64,000 bases of DNA from Rothia uropygialis (GCF_004137765.1 NZ_NOIS01000001.1:434001-498000), one strand, 5' to 3'. Counted from the first letter of the stretch, positions 31,801 through 39,892 are shown. The notes: generated from the sequence alone by a model not told the origin. Program-made: numbers and translations.

Positions 31801-33150
31801 GTCATCGTCTTGGACGCCGAGTCCACACCCTTGGGAGCGTGCTTGGCGGCGCTGGCACGAACGCGGCAGGTCATTGCGTTCGGAGACGAGAACGCGGGAT
31901 ATCCGCAACCGTTCATCGTTTCCCCGACCACCGGTGACGATCAGGCGCCGTCGAATGAACGCGTCGATTCCGCGATGCATGTGCTGAGTCAGGTCCTACC
32001 GGGCAAAACATTGGGACGTATCCATGAATGCCGTGACCAGGCTTTGGTTTCCTATCTGAACGAACACTTCTACGAGGGCGCTTTGTCTGCCATGCCCTTC
32101 GGGGAAGAAGCAGTCAGCGGCGCACGTTCGATGCGGGTCGACTATCTGGGCAAACAGAAACCGGACGACCGCGTAGGGGCTCCCATCATCGAGTCTCCGA
32201 AAGCCGAGGTGCGCGCCGTCGTGGACATGGTTTTTGAGCATGCTTCACGCGATCCTCGGCAGTCTCTGGCCGTCCTGACCGCCAGCCCCCGGCACGCTGC
32301 GCGCATTGCCGAAGAGATTCGCCGGGGCTTGGACTCTCATCCGGAGCTCCGAGATTTCTTCGAGCCCGGGTTGGAGCCATTCCGTGTCCTCGATCTGGCA
32401 CGTGCTCGGGGGTTGACCCGCGATCGGGTGATTTTCAGTTTGGGTGTTGCTCCGGAGGCAGGAGCCCGGGCTTCGCACTTCGGACAGCTATCCGACGAAC
32501 ACGGGCGTCAGCGCTTCGTGAAAGCGATGTCGACGGCGAGGTTCCACACTCGAGTGGTCAGTTCGTTGAGCCTCGATCAGCTTCGAGACAGCGAACTCCG
32601 GAACGGGATGACGGATTTGGTGGGCTTCCTGGAATCCTATGAGACCGCGCACTCCGGTTCCGAGCCGGAGCAGGCTTCCATCCTGGCTCCCGAACACGCG
32701 ATCAGCGAGTTCCTGTCGGTCCACGATTCCGATGACGAGGAATACAAGGCTGATTGGCTCTTGGCCGATCTGGCTCGTCGCTTGAGGGCGGCCGGGGCCG
32801 AGGTTTCGGTGACGCCTGGACAGGAAATTGATGGTTTGGCCACTGCAAGAGCCGAGTCGATGTCCGCGGGTGCGGTTCTGAGCCCGCGGGCGCGAACAGC
32901 CGGGACAGCAGACGGAAACGACGGGGCGGCCATGCGACTTCCAGTCGCCTTGTCGACCGATGGGACGAATCAGTACGCTTCCCTGTCGGTCCGTGAGCGA
33001 TCGCGGTTGAGGCCCGAAAGGCTCGAGCGCACCGGTTGGAATCACGTGTCCTTGTGGACGGTCGATGTATTCGCCGACCCCCAGTCGATTGCCGATCGCA
33101 TATTGGGTTACTTGGGGCTTGAGGCCCCCGTGGCACCGGAGCAGCGATGA
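28894..33150 (+). CDS. Large SF1 helicase-like protein with decayed ATPase motifs
   Basis: A 1,418-residue protein (if the start is GTG 28894, which follows agagg by 4 bases; the frame is open to ATG 28822, but a TACTAT -10-like hexamer ends 4 bases before that ATG). An acidic, Ser-rich region of about 150 residues comes first. The remainder follows the order of DUF4011-type superfamily 1 helicases: a family N-domain, a Walker A position reading TAPSGTQHLRAALNVAAGLL (the GxGKT is lost), a long coiled-coil insert, SPFGVGRTLPPS, then VDAVIVLDAES where DEAS is expected, GDENAGYPQPF at motif III, and VKAMSTARFHTRVVSSL where the arginine-finger motif VI is expected. It is probably not an active helicase. 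Function unknown. Confidence 0.75.
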   Translation: MTKPHSSDQNEQDTSEGATSNPSSVPWASPQNAAEASEGHLSSTQDDASTSGSHDLRIARVRTDGSDATRPESVTSLADWAEARAADESGDDAGHGTGPGQSSPDSAASQASRSRGPEAISYEEQENYPSETPSTDDMGSGEADSADNNELLLDRWLRQVDVYTGPDALLDFNPVDNVHIDLSASNPSGYAQLLAGRKTRLSTILRDRATFTNGVRSARAIRGKIFELDADHGLEAGFLAAGTASWFAKLNPSGTPDGARGERRHIAPVLLAPIVINPHPDGDDFELRINGPARLNPAMARQLRRDFGIDLFANGVHRKATSGSRLTPEAVLEAMRSVCVNVPGMHIEARTVISTFADLADTVGELPETATSGLLRDISDLNRAQINAPRQPREFTSNPLPANEVDPADETLVYDADDTVSEIVQRARAGESMTVTAPSGTQHLRAALNVAAGLLSEGKSVMILAERRETLHNVRRRLADLELSDLTLELGEETDPEGLARDLIETIVRYERAVEPRLAGLHDELRNMRRQLAEHVASLHWRDERWGVTPLEAMQTLAELTSRDPGPSTRVRFKRAVMDATVDRAETVSQLERAAELRAFKPSTRTAPWYGARLVNTEETKQARALVQSLLRTARELRREVNEGFDGIGLKPERTLVGWKKQLDLLEGIRNSLSRFNGDIFDRPVTDLIAATGTSTWRRERGIDMSAIQRSRLRRAAKEYIIPQVHISDLHQALIEVQAQREQWQSWAVENRTVGMPGNLEKIGKLYAEVADDLSDLSIVMEESPVRKDYFDLPIPDLLETFEAMANDRILLDTLPEREQLTHILRGKGLEDLLKDLEERHVSTDQVAAELDLAWWQSAFEIMLERPEVNLVSGKTLSEWESAFRRADVAHVASGPARVRYAAARGWNQRVNLKPVQAKELRQILKGAPIPLSGYLRRAPDILAGLRPLWLSSPFGVGRTLPPSATVDAVIVLDAESTPLGACLAALARTRQVIAFGDENAGYPQPFIVSPTTGDDQAPSNERVDSAMHVLSQVLPGKTLGRIHECRDQALVSYLNEHFYEGALSAMPFGEEAVSGARSMRVDYLGKQKPDDRVGAPIIESPKAEVRAVVDMVFEHASRDPRQSLAVLTASPRHAARIAEEIRRGLDSHPELRDFFEPGLEPFRVLDLARARGLTRDRVIFSLGVAPEAGARASHFGQLSDEHGRQRFVKAMSTARFHTRVVSSLSLDQLRDSELRNGMTDLVGFLESYETAHSGSEPEQASILAPEHAISEFLSVHDSDDEEYKADWLLADLARRLRAAGAEVSVTPGQEIDGLATARAESMSAGAVLSPRARTAGTADGNDGAAMRLPVALSTDGTNQYASLSVRERSRLRPERLERTGWNHVSLWTVDVFADPQSIADRILGYLGLEAPVAPEQR

Positions 33151-33461
33151 CCTCCGGTCCTTCCGACGGCGGTACGCCTGCGCCCGACGACGATTCTTCG
33201 GGCGCAGGGCCCCGTGGCACCGACAAAGATGCCGGGGGCGGGAGAAAAAAATTCCGCCACCGTGGATCGCGACGCGCGACCGGCGGCAGCGCCGTGAGCC
33301 AAGGGGAACCGGTACGGTTGGCGGGACTCACCGGATCTGCACCGACACCGCATGGCCAGAGTGCAGGCGGATCCGACTCGTCGAAAACATCGGGGACGGT
33401 CCAGTCCGAAGACGCTCGAAGCCGGTGGCTGCGCGAACAACGGCCTCCTCATTGGGACTGA
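33147..33461 (+). CDS. Small disordered conserved protein with C-terminal RPPHW motif
   Basis: A 104-residue hydrophilic protein rich in Gly, Ser, Asp, Lys and Arg, with no predicted fold until the end, SRWLREQRPPHWD. That C-terminal motif is, as far as I recall, conserved among small actinobacterial proteins. The ATG overlaps the stop of the helicase-like gene by 4 bp, so the two are translationally coupled and may act together. Function unknown. Confidence 0.65.
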   Translation: MTSGPSDGGTPAPDDDSSGAGPRGTDKDAGGGRKKFRHRGSRRATGGSAVSQGEPVRLAGLTGSAPTPHGQSAGGSDSSKTSGTVQSEDARSRWLREQRPPHWD

Positions 33462-33565
33462 CCTCTTCACCCCATCCGCATCGGATGAGGATTCCGTAGC
33501 CCAGCCGCGCTATCGGAAGCCTCGGGAGGCACCGGCAATCTCGATATTGCAGCGACTGTCACGGA

Positions 33566-34249
33566 TCACGCGTCGGTTTTTCTGGCCACGACGACAGCCT
33601 CACTATTCAATCCCGCCAACTGCTCTGCGGTGGAGGGCTCTACGGCAAAGAACGCCAAGTTCCCTCCGGAATCCGAGTCCGAATTCGGGAGAAGATGTGA
33701 ATTCCGTGAATTTTCCGGGGCCAATATCAGCAACCCCTCTGCCTTGACCTGCTCCCCATGGCTTCCGGCCACGAACAGGTGCACGGGTGCCGACTGTCCT
33801 ATGAGCTTCAAAGAATCCGGGTCTCGTACTCGCAGACCTATGGCGACCATTCCCTCTGGCAGCCTTTGGATGAGCTGAGCGGAGACCGTCATCGAGGCCG
33901 TAATCTGTTGGCCGAGATCAACCGGCACTGCGAGCCTGGAACCGATCAGAGAATCAATTCGCGTGCTGTCCTCTGGCACAGAATCGGCCCAGGCCCCAAA
34001 GACCTCAATCGAATCGAGGTCAGCCTCCGCAATCCTGTGTCCCGCTGGAAGAGCGCGTTTTGCGACCACAACCTCAGCGCCCGAGCCCTGTATCGAAGGC
34101 TTCAACAACACGCCGGCCATGGCGGACCCGATCAGTAAAACGACCCCCAGAAAGCGCGCCCGGCGGCTGATCCGGGAGCGGATGCGGACGCTGATCGGAA
34201 CGGTCCTGTGGAACCCGCGACGCGTGGCCCGATGCCTGAAAATACGCAT
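33566..34249 (-). CDS. SAF domain protein, CpaB/RcpC-like
   Basis: A 227-residue protein with a basic N-terminus, one membrane segment (FLGVVLLIGSAMAGVLL, about residues 34-50) and an exported SAF domain beginning VVVAKRALPAGHRIAEADL. This is the layout of Flp pilus assembly protein CpaB. No other pilus gene is in the window, so the pilus role is doubtful; such orphan SAF proteins are common downstream of fmdB in Micrococcales. Probably the last gene of the operon with the cyclo-ligase. Confidence 0.75.
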   Translation of the reverse strand: MRIFRHRATRRGFHRTVPISVRIRSRISRRARFLGVVLLIGSAMAGVLLKPSIQGSGAEVVVAKRALPAGHRIAEADLDSIEVFGAWADSVPEDSTRIDSLIGSRLAVPVDLGQQITASMTVSAQLIQRLPEGMVAIGLRVRDPDSLKLIGQSAPVHLFVAGSHGEQVKAEGLLILAPENSRNSHLLPNSDSDSGGNLAFFAVEPSTAEQLAGLNSEAVVVARKTDA

Positions 34250-34360
34250 AGTCCAACGGTTGCAGAGTCCCCAACCTTGACCCTTCGGCCCTGGACCAGA
34301 AACCGCCTTTTGGGTACAACCCGTCCTGCGTCTGAACCGGAAAAATCAGGTGTGGAAAAC

Positions 34361-34648
34361 TTAGGAGTCGTGACCGGAGGATGTCGTCGTTGACGCCGAA
34401 GCCGACGACGAGGAAGAGTCGGAGGACGAGTCCCCGGCGGAGGCTCCAGACCCTGAAGAATTGGACGAAGACTTGGAATCAGTGCTGTAGAAGCCGCTTC
34501 CTTTGAAGCTCACCCCAACCGTGTTGAACTTCTTTCGCAGCGCGCTCACATGGCACTCGGGGCACTCTTTCAACGCGTCGTCCGTGAAAGCCTGACGAAT
34601 GTCGAATGCATGCTGGCAGTTCTTGCACACATACGCGTAAACGGGCAT
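34361..34648 (-). CDS. FmdB family zinc ribbon protein
   Basis: A 95-residue protein starting MPVYAYVCKNCQHAF with a second Cys pair, ECPECH, together a zinc ribbon of the FmdB family (putative regulatory proteins). GVSFKGSGFY follows. The last 35 residues are almost only Ser, Ala, Gly, Thr and Asp, a low-complexity tail typical of actinobacterial members. The frame is open further upstream, but the conserved start is at 34648. It lies 41 bp after the cyclo-ligase gene. Confidence 0.88.
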   Translation of the reverse strand: MPVYAYVCKNCQHAFDIRQAFTDDALKECPECHVSALRKKFNTVGVSFKGSGFYSTDSKSSSNSSGSGASAGDSSSDSSSSSASASTTTSSGHDS

Positions 34649-34689
34649 GAAGAGTCTCCTCTGAATCGGTGGGATGCGGCGAACCCATT

Positions 34690-35322
34690 TTACGGCGACC
34701 GACGAATTCTCGTGAATCCTTCCTCGGTGCAGACCTGCAGCAACCGCGCATCGTGCGATTCCGAAGGCACGCCTCCGGCCTCCAGAAGTTCGTCGGCAAA
34801 ACAAATGCCGATGTTGGCGGCGCCGTGCGGGCCCTTTGCCGCGGCCCCGAGAGCGGTATCGTAAAATCCGCCTCCGTAGCCGAGCCGCACGCCTCGAGCA
34901 TCGACCGCCAGCGCCGGTACGAGTCGAAGATCGGCATGACCAAAGGCTTCCGTTCCGAGGCGAGGGCCAACCGGTTCCTGGATTCCGAATCGGCTGATCT
35001 CGACCGGGGTCTGCGGCGTCCAGCGTGCCCAGTCAAGGATCCTGCCCGGTCGCGAGATGGGCGCCAGAACCGTCCTCCCGGATTCGTGTATTGCTCTGAG
35101 AGCGGGCAGGATCGGGGGCTCGGTCGCGGTCGGTAGGAAAGCACATACCGTGCCTTTGATCGGGACGGTTTCGATCACGTAATCCAAAAGTGCAATTCGC
35201 CAGGAGTCCGCCACAAGTTGGCGCTGTACATCCTCGCTGTCCCGTTCACGCCGGTTGACGCGCGCCGCGAGTAACTGTTTTCGAAGCTTCGATTTGGCCC
35301 GGACGAGCTTGTCGGCGTCCAT
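34690..35322 (-). CDS. 5-formyltetrahydrofolate cyclo-ligase
   Basis: Converts 5-formyltetrahydrofolate to 5,10-methenyltetrahydrofolate with ATP (MTHFS, YgfA type). The 210-residue protein begins KSKLRKQLLAARVNRRERD, and the C-terminal active-site segment DARGVRLGYGGGFYDTALG is diagnostic. First gene of the minus-strand group with fmdB and the SAF protein; it is divergent from galU across about 200 bp. Confidence 0.92.
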   Translation of the reverse strand: MDADKLVRAKSKLRKQLLAARVNRRERDSEDVQRQLVADSWRIALLDYVIETVPIKGTVCAFLPTATEPPILPALRAIHESGRTVLAPISRPGRILDWARWTPQTPVEISRFGIQEPVGPRLGTEAFGHADLRLVPALAVDARGVRLGYGGGFYDTALGAAAKGPHGAANIGICFADELLEAGGVPSESHDARLLQVCTEEGFTRIRRSP

Positions 35323-35472
35323 CCTCGATCCTCCGGCCTCGGGTGCAATGACTCAGGAGTTTCTACCGTAGCCCATCTCCCAACATTCGGTTTACGGGGA
35401 AAGCGAATCGGAATGAGGAGACTCGCCGCGGAGTTGTACGGCGTATGACAGACAAAGGGGAGGCTATGAAGC

Positions 35473-35493
35473 AACCTTGATAAACCCAAGGTT
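35473..35493 (+). promoter_or_regulatory. Inverted repeat in galU leader/promoter region
   Basis: A perfect 7-bp repeat aaccttg / caaggtt with a 7-base loop, followed by three T residues, lies 30 bp before the galU ATG. It could be an operator between the divergent cyclo-ligase and galU genes or a small attenuator. The sequence alone cannot decide. Confidence 0.35.
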
Positions 35494-35523
35494 TTTCCCA
35501 GATCCTCAGCTATTCTGATAGGT

Positions 35524-36438
35524 ATGTCCGAAAATCATTCACAGAAACCAGTCACCAAGGCTGTGATCCCGGCCGCAGGACTGGGTACTCGGTTCCTGCC
35601 GGCCACCAAAGCCAGCCCCAAGGAGATGCTGCCGGTCGTCGACCGTCCGGCCATCCAATATGTGGTTCAAGAGGCCGTGTCCGCGGGTCTCGATGACATC
35701 CTCATGATCACCGGCCGTTCCAAGCGAGCCTTGGAAGATCACTTTGACCGCATCCCCGATTTGGAGGCTTCACTCGCCGCTTCGGGCAAAGACGATCTCC
35801 TCAAATCGGTTCAGCAGGCCACCGCACTCGGCGAGTTGCACTACCTTCGTCAGGGTGATCCGAAGGGGCTCGGCCACGCTGTTCTTCGCGCGAAGACACA
35901 CGTTGGGAACTCGCCCTTTGCCGTGTTGCTGGGCGACGATTTGATCGATGAGCAAGAGGATCTGCTCGTGCGCATGATCCAGGCCCAAGAGGAAACCGGC
36001 GGCAGCGTTGTGGCCCTCATGGAGGTTCCGCAGGACCAGATCAGCGCGTATGGCTGTGCCGCGGTGGAGCCCGTCGAGGGGCAGGATTACGTCAAGGTCA
36101 CGGGTATGGTCGAGAAGCCCAAACCGGAGGATGCGCCTTCCAACCTGGCGATCATCGGTCGTTATGTTCTGCACCCGCATGTCTTCGACGTTCTCGAGGA
36201 AACCCCTCCCGGACGTGGTGATGAAATTCAACTGACCGATGCGCTCGAAACGCTCGGCCAGGGCACCGGGGAAGGCGAAGGCGTGTACGGGGTTGTCTTC
36301 AACGGTCGTCGCTTCGACACCGGAGACAAACTCTCTTATCTGAAGGCAAATGTGATTTTGGCGGCCGAGCGCGAAGATTTGGGCCCCGGCCTTCGGTCGT
36401 GGCTCAAAGAATTCGTACAAACGTTGCCTTCCGAATGA
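35524..36438 (+). CDS. galU: UTP--glucose-1-phosphate uridylyltransferase
   Basis: Makes UDP-glucose from UTP and glucose-1-phosphate for cell-surface glycans. The nucleotide-binding start KAVIPAAGLGTRFLPATKASPKEMLP (split here: VIPAAGLGTRFLPATKA then SPKEMLP) and GMVEKPKPEDAPSNLA, GRYVLHP and FDTGDKLSYLKA are conserved. The 304-residue length is typical. A terminator hairpin follows. Its product can supply the polysaccharide pathway suggested by the glycosylphosphotransferase at 6.8-8.3 kb. Confidence 0.96.
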   Translation: MSENHSQKPVTKAVIPAAGLGTRFLPATKASPKEMLPVVDRPAIQYVVQEAVSAGLDDILMITGRSKRALEDHFDRIPDLEASLAASGKDDLLKSVQQATALGELHYLRQGDPKGLGHAVLRAKTHVGNSPFAVLLGDDLIDEQEDLLVRMIQAQEETGGSVVALMEVPQDQISAYGCAAVEPVEGQDYVKVTGMVEKPKPEDAPSNLAIIGRYVLHPHVFDVLEETPPGRGDEIQLTDALETLGQGTGEGEGVYGVVFNGRRFDTGDKLSYLKANVILAAEREDLGPGLRSWLKEFVQTLPSE

Positions 36439-36466
36439 TGCGTTGATCGCAAAGTCAACGTATCCG

Positions 36467-36501
36467 TGAATGCGGGGCCCCGCGAGGGGACCCCGCATTC
36501 A
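36467..36501 (+). terminator. Hairpin terminator after galU
   Basis: An 11-bp stem (36467-36477 with 36491-36501) extends inwards through a 4-bp cccc/gggg stem closing a gcga tetraloop, with one bulged base. No T-tract. Confidence 0.75.
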
Positions 36502-36611
36502 TCGCATTCCGGAGCTGTCTCGGATTGCGTCGGTGAAATGCAGGGATTTATCAGGTGACACGCCAGGACGCAGAGAGTTGGTGTACGCCACAAGAGAGAT
36601 AAACTACAAGC

Positions 36612-37703
36612 GTGTCTTTTTCATGGGTTTCGGCTTCCAGCATTCTGCTGATCGTCGCTTTCATCCTCGTCGCGTGGTCGGTGCGCAGCATCGATCGACG
36701 TCGTCGGCCTTCGGTGGTCGCTCAAGTCATGGCTACCGATATCATGGAAAACACAGAACCCGCCTTCCCCCGGGACCACGTGCTACTGCGTCAAAGGAAT
36801 GACATGAACAGTAACCAGTCCCCACGCGTCTCCTCCGGGGCGCCCACGGAAACCTCCGTAGTCTACGAGGAAGAGAAACGGCACGAGGGAGTACGCGTTC
36901 CCCGTCCCCCGAGGTCGACCGCGTACGGATCAGCTACGGAATCAGCCAAGCCCCGAATCCGTACAGCACGAACTGTCACGGCTGTTATCGGCCTGATTGC
37001 CCTCGTATTCGGGTTGGTCACGGGAATTCTTGCTCCCTTCACTGCTATCGCCTGGCCCTTGCCGGTCTTCCTTCTGATCGTGGGGCTAGGTGCCTTCGGC
37101 AGCCTTCGATACTTGGCGCTTTCGGATCGAGGTCTCATGGGTCCCGGTCGTGCAACCTCTCAGAATGCATCTCGGGACCTGGATTCGTCCGAGGAAGACG
37201 ACCGCTCCGACGAATGGGTCGTCGATGGCGGCTACCTGACTACGGCCGACGAGCCTCTCGCGGGAGAGGGCCCCGTCGTCAAGCAGTCTCAGGGCGTGTA
37301 CGACAACGAAAGTTCTTTGGCAGAAACGCAGGCCCCCGTTGCAGGCGTGGGTTCGGTCGAGACCGTGACCTATGATGCGCCGTCCGCCGGGCCCGGCATG
37401 TCCGGAGCCCAGGAGGTTCCGAACGTTGAGGAGCCCGGATTGGACATTGAATCCCTGCGCGAACAAGCCCGGCGCGTAGCCGCAGGCAAACCGGTGGCTT
37501 TCACCCCGGCGACCAGTCAGTGGTCTCCGGTCGAATTGCCCAAGCCGACCTACGTAGATGCCCCCGCGGCACGCCGCGAGGCTCCCAGCCCTGTGGAAGT
37601 CCCGACGGAGCCGAAATCAACGTCTTCGACCCTGGCGGAAGCAGCCAAGAAGGGCGACTCAGTTCTCAACCTGGACGACGTGCTCTCTCGCAGGCGAGCC
37701 TGA
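36612..37703 (+). CDS. Uncharacterised membrane protein with acidic C-terminal region
   Basis: A 363-residue protein, GTG start. One membrane segment lies at the N-terminus (ILLIVAFILVAWSVRSIDRR), then about 85 hydrophilic residues, then two close membrane segments (about residues 121-160: TVTAVIGLIALVFGLVTGIL and WPLPVFLLIVGLGAFGSLRY), then a long Glu/Asp/Pro/Ser-rich cytoplasmic or external region ending in VLNLDDVLSRRRA. The C-terminal DDVLSRRRA motif recurs in related Micrococcales proteins as far as I recall. I do not recognise a function. Flanked by hairpins on both sides, so it is probably monocistronic. Confidence 0.7.
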   Translation: MSFSWVSASSILLIVAFILVAWSVRSIDRRRRPSVVAQVMATDIMENTEPAFPRDHVLLRQRNDMNSNQSPRVSSGAPTETSVVYEEEKRHEGVRVPRPPRSTAYGSATESAKPRIRTARTVTAVIGLIALVFGLVTGILAPFTAIAWPLPVFLLIVGLGAFGSLRYLALSDRGLMGPGRATSQNASRDLDSSEEDDRSDEWVVDGGYLTTADEPLAGEGPVVKQSQGVYDNESSLAETQAPVAGVGSVETVTYDAPSAGPGMSGAQEVPNVEEPGLDIESLREQARRVAAGKPVAFTPATSQWSPVELPKPTYVDAPAARREAPSPVEVPTEPKSTSSTLAEAAKKGDSVLNLDDVLSRRRA

Positions 37704-37722
37704 CCGCGGACCATCTCATTTT

Positions 37723-37752
37723 CACAGCCCGTCGGGAACCCGGCGGGCTGTG
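37723..37752 (+). terminator. Hairpin terminator after the membrane protein gene
   Basis: A 9-bp stem cacagcccg / cgggctgtg (37723-37731 with 37744-37752) with a short inner stem, 20 bp after the stop codon. Confidence 0.65.
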
Positions 37753-37836
37753 TGATCTCCCTGAACTGCTTCCGGTATTCGCGAGCCACTCCTGCGTCCG
37801 GGATAGGGCGCCAACGAACCAAGAGCATCGAGGACC

Positions 37837-39396
37837 ATGAGTACAACGCACCTAGAAATTGAACGCAAATACGAAGCTCCGGCCGATGGCGGCCTCACGC
37901 CTGACCTGAGTGGCCTGCAACGGCTCACTGCCGAGGCGGAGCCGCAGATCCAAGAGCTCGACGCAACATACTTCGATACGGATTCTCGCGATCTGGCCCG
38001 CGAAAAGGTCGTCCTGCGCCGGCGTCGTGGTGGCCACGATGAAGGCTGGCACATCAAGTTCGTACTGGGGGAAGGGCGCCAAGAAGTTCATTTCGGGCTT
38101 CTCAAAGACGAAAACGCCATGCCCGCTGCGGTCAAGGACGTTTTGTCAGGAATCACCGTGGGGGAGAACCTGAACCCCACCGCACGATTGGCAACCCGTC
38201 GCGAACGCACGATTCTTCGAGACCGGGACGGCCAGGAGATCGCGGAGCTGTGCGACGATTCCGTACGCTCGACCGACTACGCGACAGGAATCCAGAGGGC
38301 CTGGCGGGAATGGGAAGTCGAACTTCTGGCCGAGGGCCTTTCACCGGAGGCACAGGCTGAAGTCTTCGAAGAGGTCGAGGAGGTTCTCGAACGGATCGGC
38401 GCAACGTCGTCGAGTTCCGTGGCCAAGATTTCCCGTGCGCTCGGGCAGGACCCCGAGTTCGACGCCGATGCCGGCATCACGGCTTCCCGGAATTGTCGGG
38501 AGGGTGCGGGCGGACCCCATCTCAGCGGCTCGCAATCCCTGATTTCCGCCGTCATTCACGAGTTCCTCGACGATGTCCCCGCACTTGACCTCGGCGTTCG
38601 AGTCGGTGTCAGTGATTCGGTACATCAACTTCGGATCAGATTTCGGGGCATACGGAGCGTGCTGAGGGGGCTGCGGGGGGTCATCGACAGGGATGCCGAA
38701 AAGTCCCTGGCCGACGGGATCAAGACTACCGGTGTGGCACTGAGCGATGCGCGTGACCTCGAAGTCGTGCGCGAAATCCTGAGTGCCCAAGATGGGTGGA
38801 ACCGTCTGACCACAGTGGCTCACCAGCAGCTGAGCGCATTGCTCGATGAGGACGAAGAGGCGGCTCTCCGGGCAGCGAAGAGCCGGCTGTCATCCGCGGA
38901 ACACCTCGCCCTGATGAAAGACCTGAGGGAGTTCGCTCGGCAGCCCCGTCTCAACGACGTCGCCTCCGGGTGGGGATCGAAAAAAGTCGTCACAAGGATG
39001 CTCGATACCCTGAGCGACCGGTTGTACAAACGAAGCGGACGGGTTCGGGAGCTGGATGACCCGATGACCGGTGAGGTCCTGGAGAATCTTCACGATGTAC
39101 GAAAGGCTGCGAAATCGTTGCGGTACGCAATCGAGTCTCTTTCGGCCGAGTCAGCGGTGCCGAAGAAACGGGTCAAACAGGCCACCTCGGAGAGAAAACG
39201 GTCGAAGAAGATCCAATCCCAACTCGGCGAAATTCTGGATCTGAATGCCACGAGAGAGTGGCTGGAACGGGCGGCACGGGTTTTCCAACGCAGGGACCTC
39301 GATCGATACGCTGTGGGGCTCCTCGCGGGAGAGATCGACACTCGGTTGAAGCAAGCCCTGGCCAAGGGGATCGTGAAGGTGCGGCACATCAATTGA
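37837..39396 (+). CDS. CYTH and CHAD domain-containing protein
   Basis: A 519-residue soluble protein. Residues 1-200 form a CYTH (triphosphate tunnel metalloenzyme) domain with the ExExK-type signature LEIERKYE at residues 5-12 and further tunnel residues such as LRRRRGGHDEGWHIKF. Residues 220-519 form a CHAD domain, a helical, His/charged domain that binds polyphosphate (VHQLRIRFRGIRSVLRGL, VRKAAKSLRYAIESL). Proteins of this type are linked to inorganic polyphosphate or triphosphate metabolism. No polyphosphate kinase is nearby, so the substrate is inferred from domains only. Confidence 0.9.
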   Translation: MSTTHLEIERKYEAPADGGLTPDLSGLQRLTAEAEPQIQELDATYFDTDSRDLAREKVVLRRRRGGHDEGWHIKFVLGEGRQEVHFGLLKDENAMPAAVKDVLSGITVGENLNPTARLATRRERTILRDRDGQEIAELCDDSVRSTDYATGIQRAWREWEVELLAEGLSPEAQAEVFEEVEEVLERIGATSSSSVAKISRALGQDPEFDADAGITASRNCREGAGGPHLSGSQSLISAVIHEFLDDVPALDLGVRVGVSDSVHQLRIRFRGIRSVLRGLRGVIDRDAEKSLADGIKTTGVALSDARDLEVVREILSAQDGWNRLTTVAHQQLSALLDEDEEAALRAAKSRLSSAEHLALMKDLREFARQPRLNDVASGWGSKKVVTRMLDTLSDRLYKRSGRVRELDDPMTGEVLENLHDVRKAAKSLRYAIESLSAESAVPKKRVKQATSERKRSKKIQSQLGEILDLNATREWLERAARVFQRRDLDRYAVGLLAGEIDTRLKQALAKGIVKVRHIN

Positions 39397-39483
39397 GCCT
39401 TCGACGCGGGGCGTGAGCGGTTGCTGCGCAGCGTACTGCTGTCGCACATGGCCCTCGGGCCTCCCAGAATCAGTATTAATGAC

Positions 39484-39518
39484 GAGTGGGCCCCGGGATT
39501 CCCCGAGGCCCACTCTTT
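39484..39518 (+). terminator. Rho-independent terminator after CYTH-CHAD gene
   Basis: A perfect 9-bp stem gagtgggcc / ggcccactc (39484-39492 with 39507-39515) with a 14-base loop, followed by TTT. It is 87 bp beyond the stop codon. Confidence 0.75.
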
Positions 39519-39756
39519 GCATCACACACAGGAAGAAGGTCTTCACTCACTGGAGGCGCCGACCGCTGTAAGTCCGCTCGAAAGCGACCGTCCCAGGTCT
39601 GCCTCCCGGCTATTTGGTAATAAAAACATTACCTAATGCTCTGAGGGTCCGCTACCCCTGATTTAGGATTGCCTGCATTTTCTTGTTGACGTGCTGTCCC
39701 TAAGTTGCATATGACCCTGTCCAGCAGCGGATTCTCCGTTGGAGCGCGTTGTAAAA

Positions 39757-39882
39757 ATGGTGAAGGTCACAGCCGAGGGCCTTGGGGTTCGGGCGGGCGA
39801 CCCCGCCGCGAGCCTTGCAACTCATGGGCCTCGACCCCGAGTGTGGCCCATCGAACCTGATGAGCCGCGGAATCTTCGGTAA
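39757..39882 (+). CDS. Possible 41-residue short ORF upstream of the membrane protein
   Basis: An ATG-initiated frame of 41 residues (starts MVKVTAEGLGVRAGD, ends DEPRNLR) ends 10 bp before the next gene. A ggag motif lies about 13 bases before the ATG, which is far. It may be a leader peptide, a gene remnant or chance. No homologue is recognised. Confidence 0.2.
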   Translation: MVKVTAEGLGVRAGDPAASLATHGPRPRVWPIEPDEPRNLR

Positions 39883-39892
39883 GCTAGACGAT

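Larger units (their letters stand above)
39397..39892 (+). other. 496-bp intergenic region between CYTH-CHAD gene and membrane protein gene
   Basis: Contains the terminator at 39484-39518 and an AT-rich patch with a 6-bp hairpin (ggtaat 39616-39621 with attacc 39628-39633). A 41-codon open frame (39757-39882) ends 10 bp before the next start. No other gene is convincing. Confidence 0.5.

Noticed and set aside
39650-39680. Possible IdeR/DtxR iron box near tttaggattgcct
   Set aside because: Only one half resembles the consensus and no iron gene is nearby.
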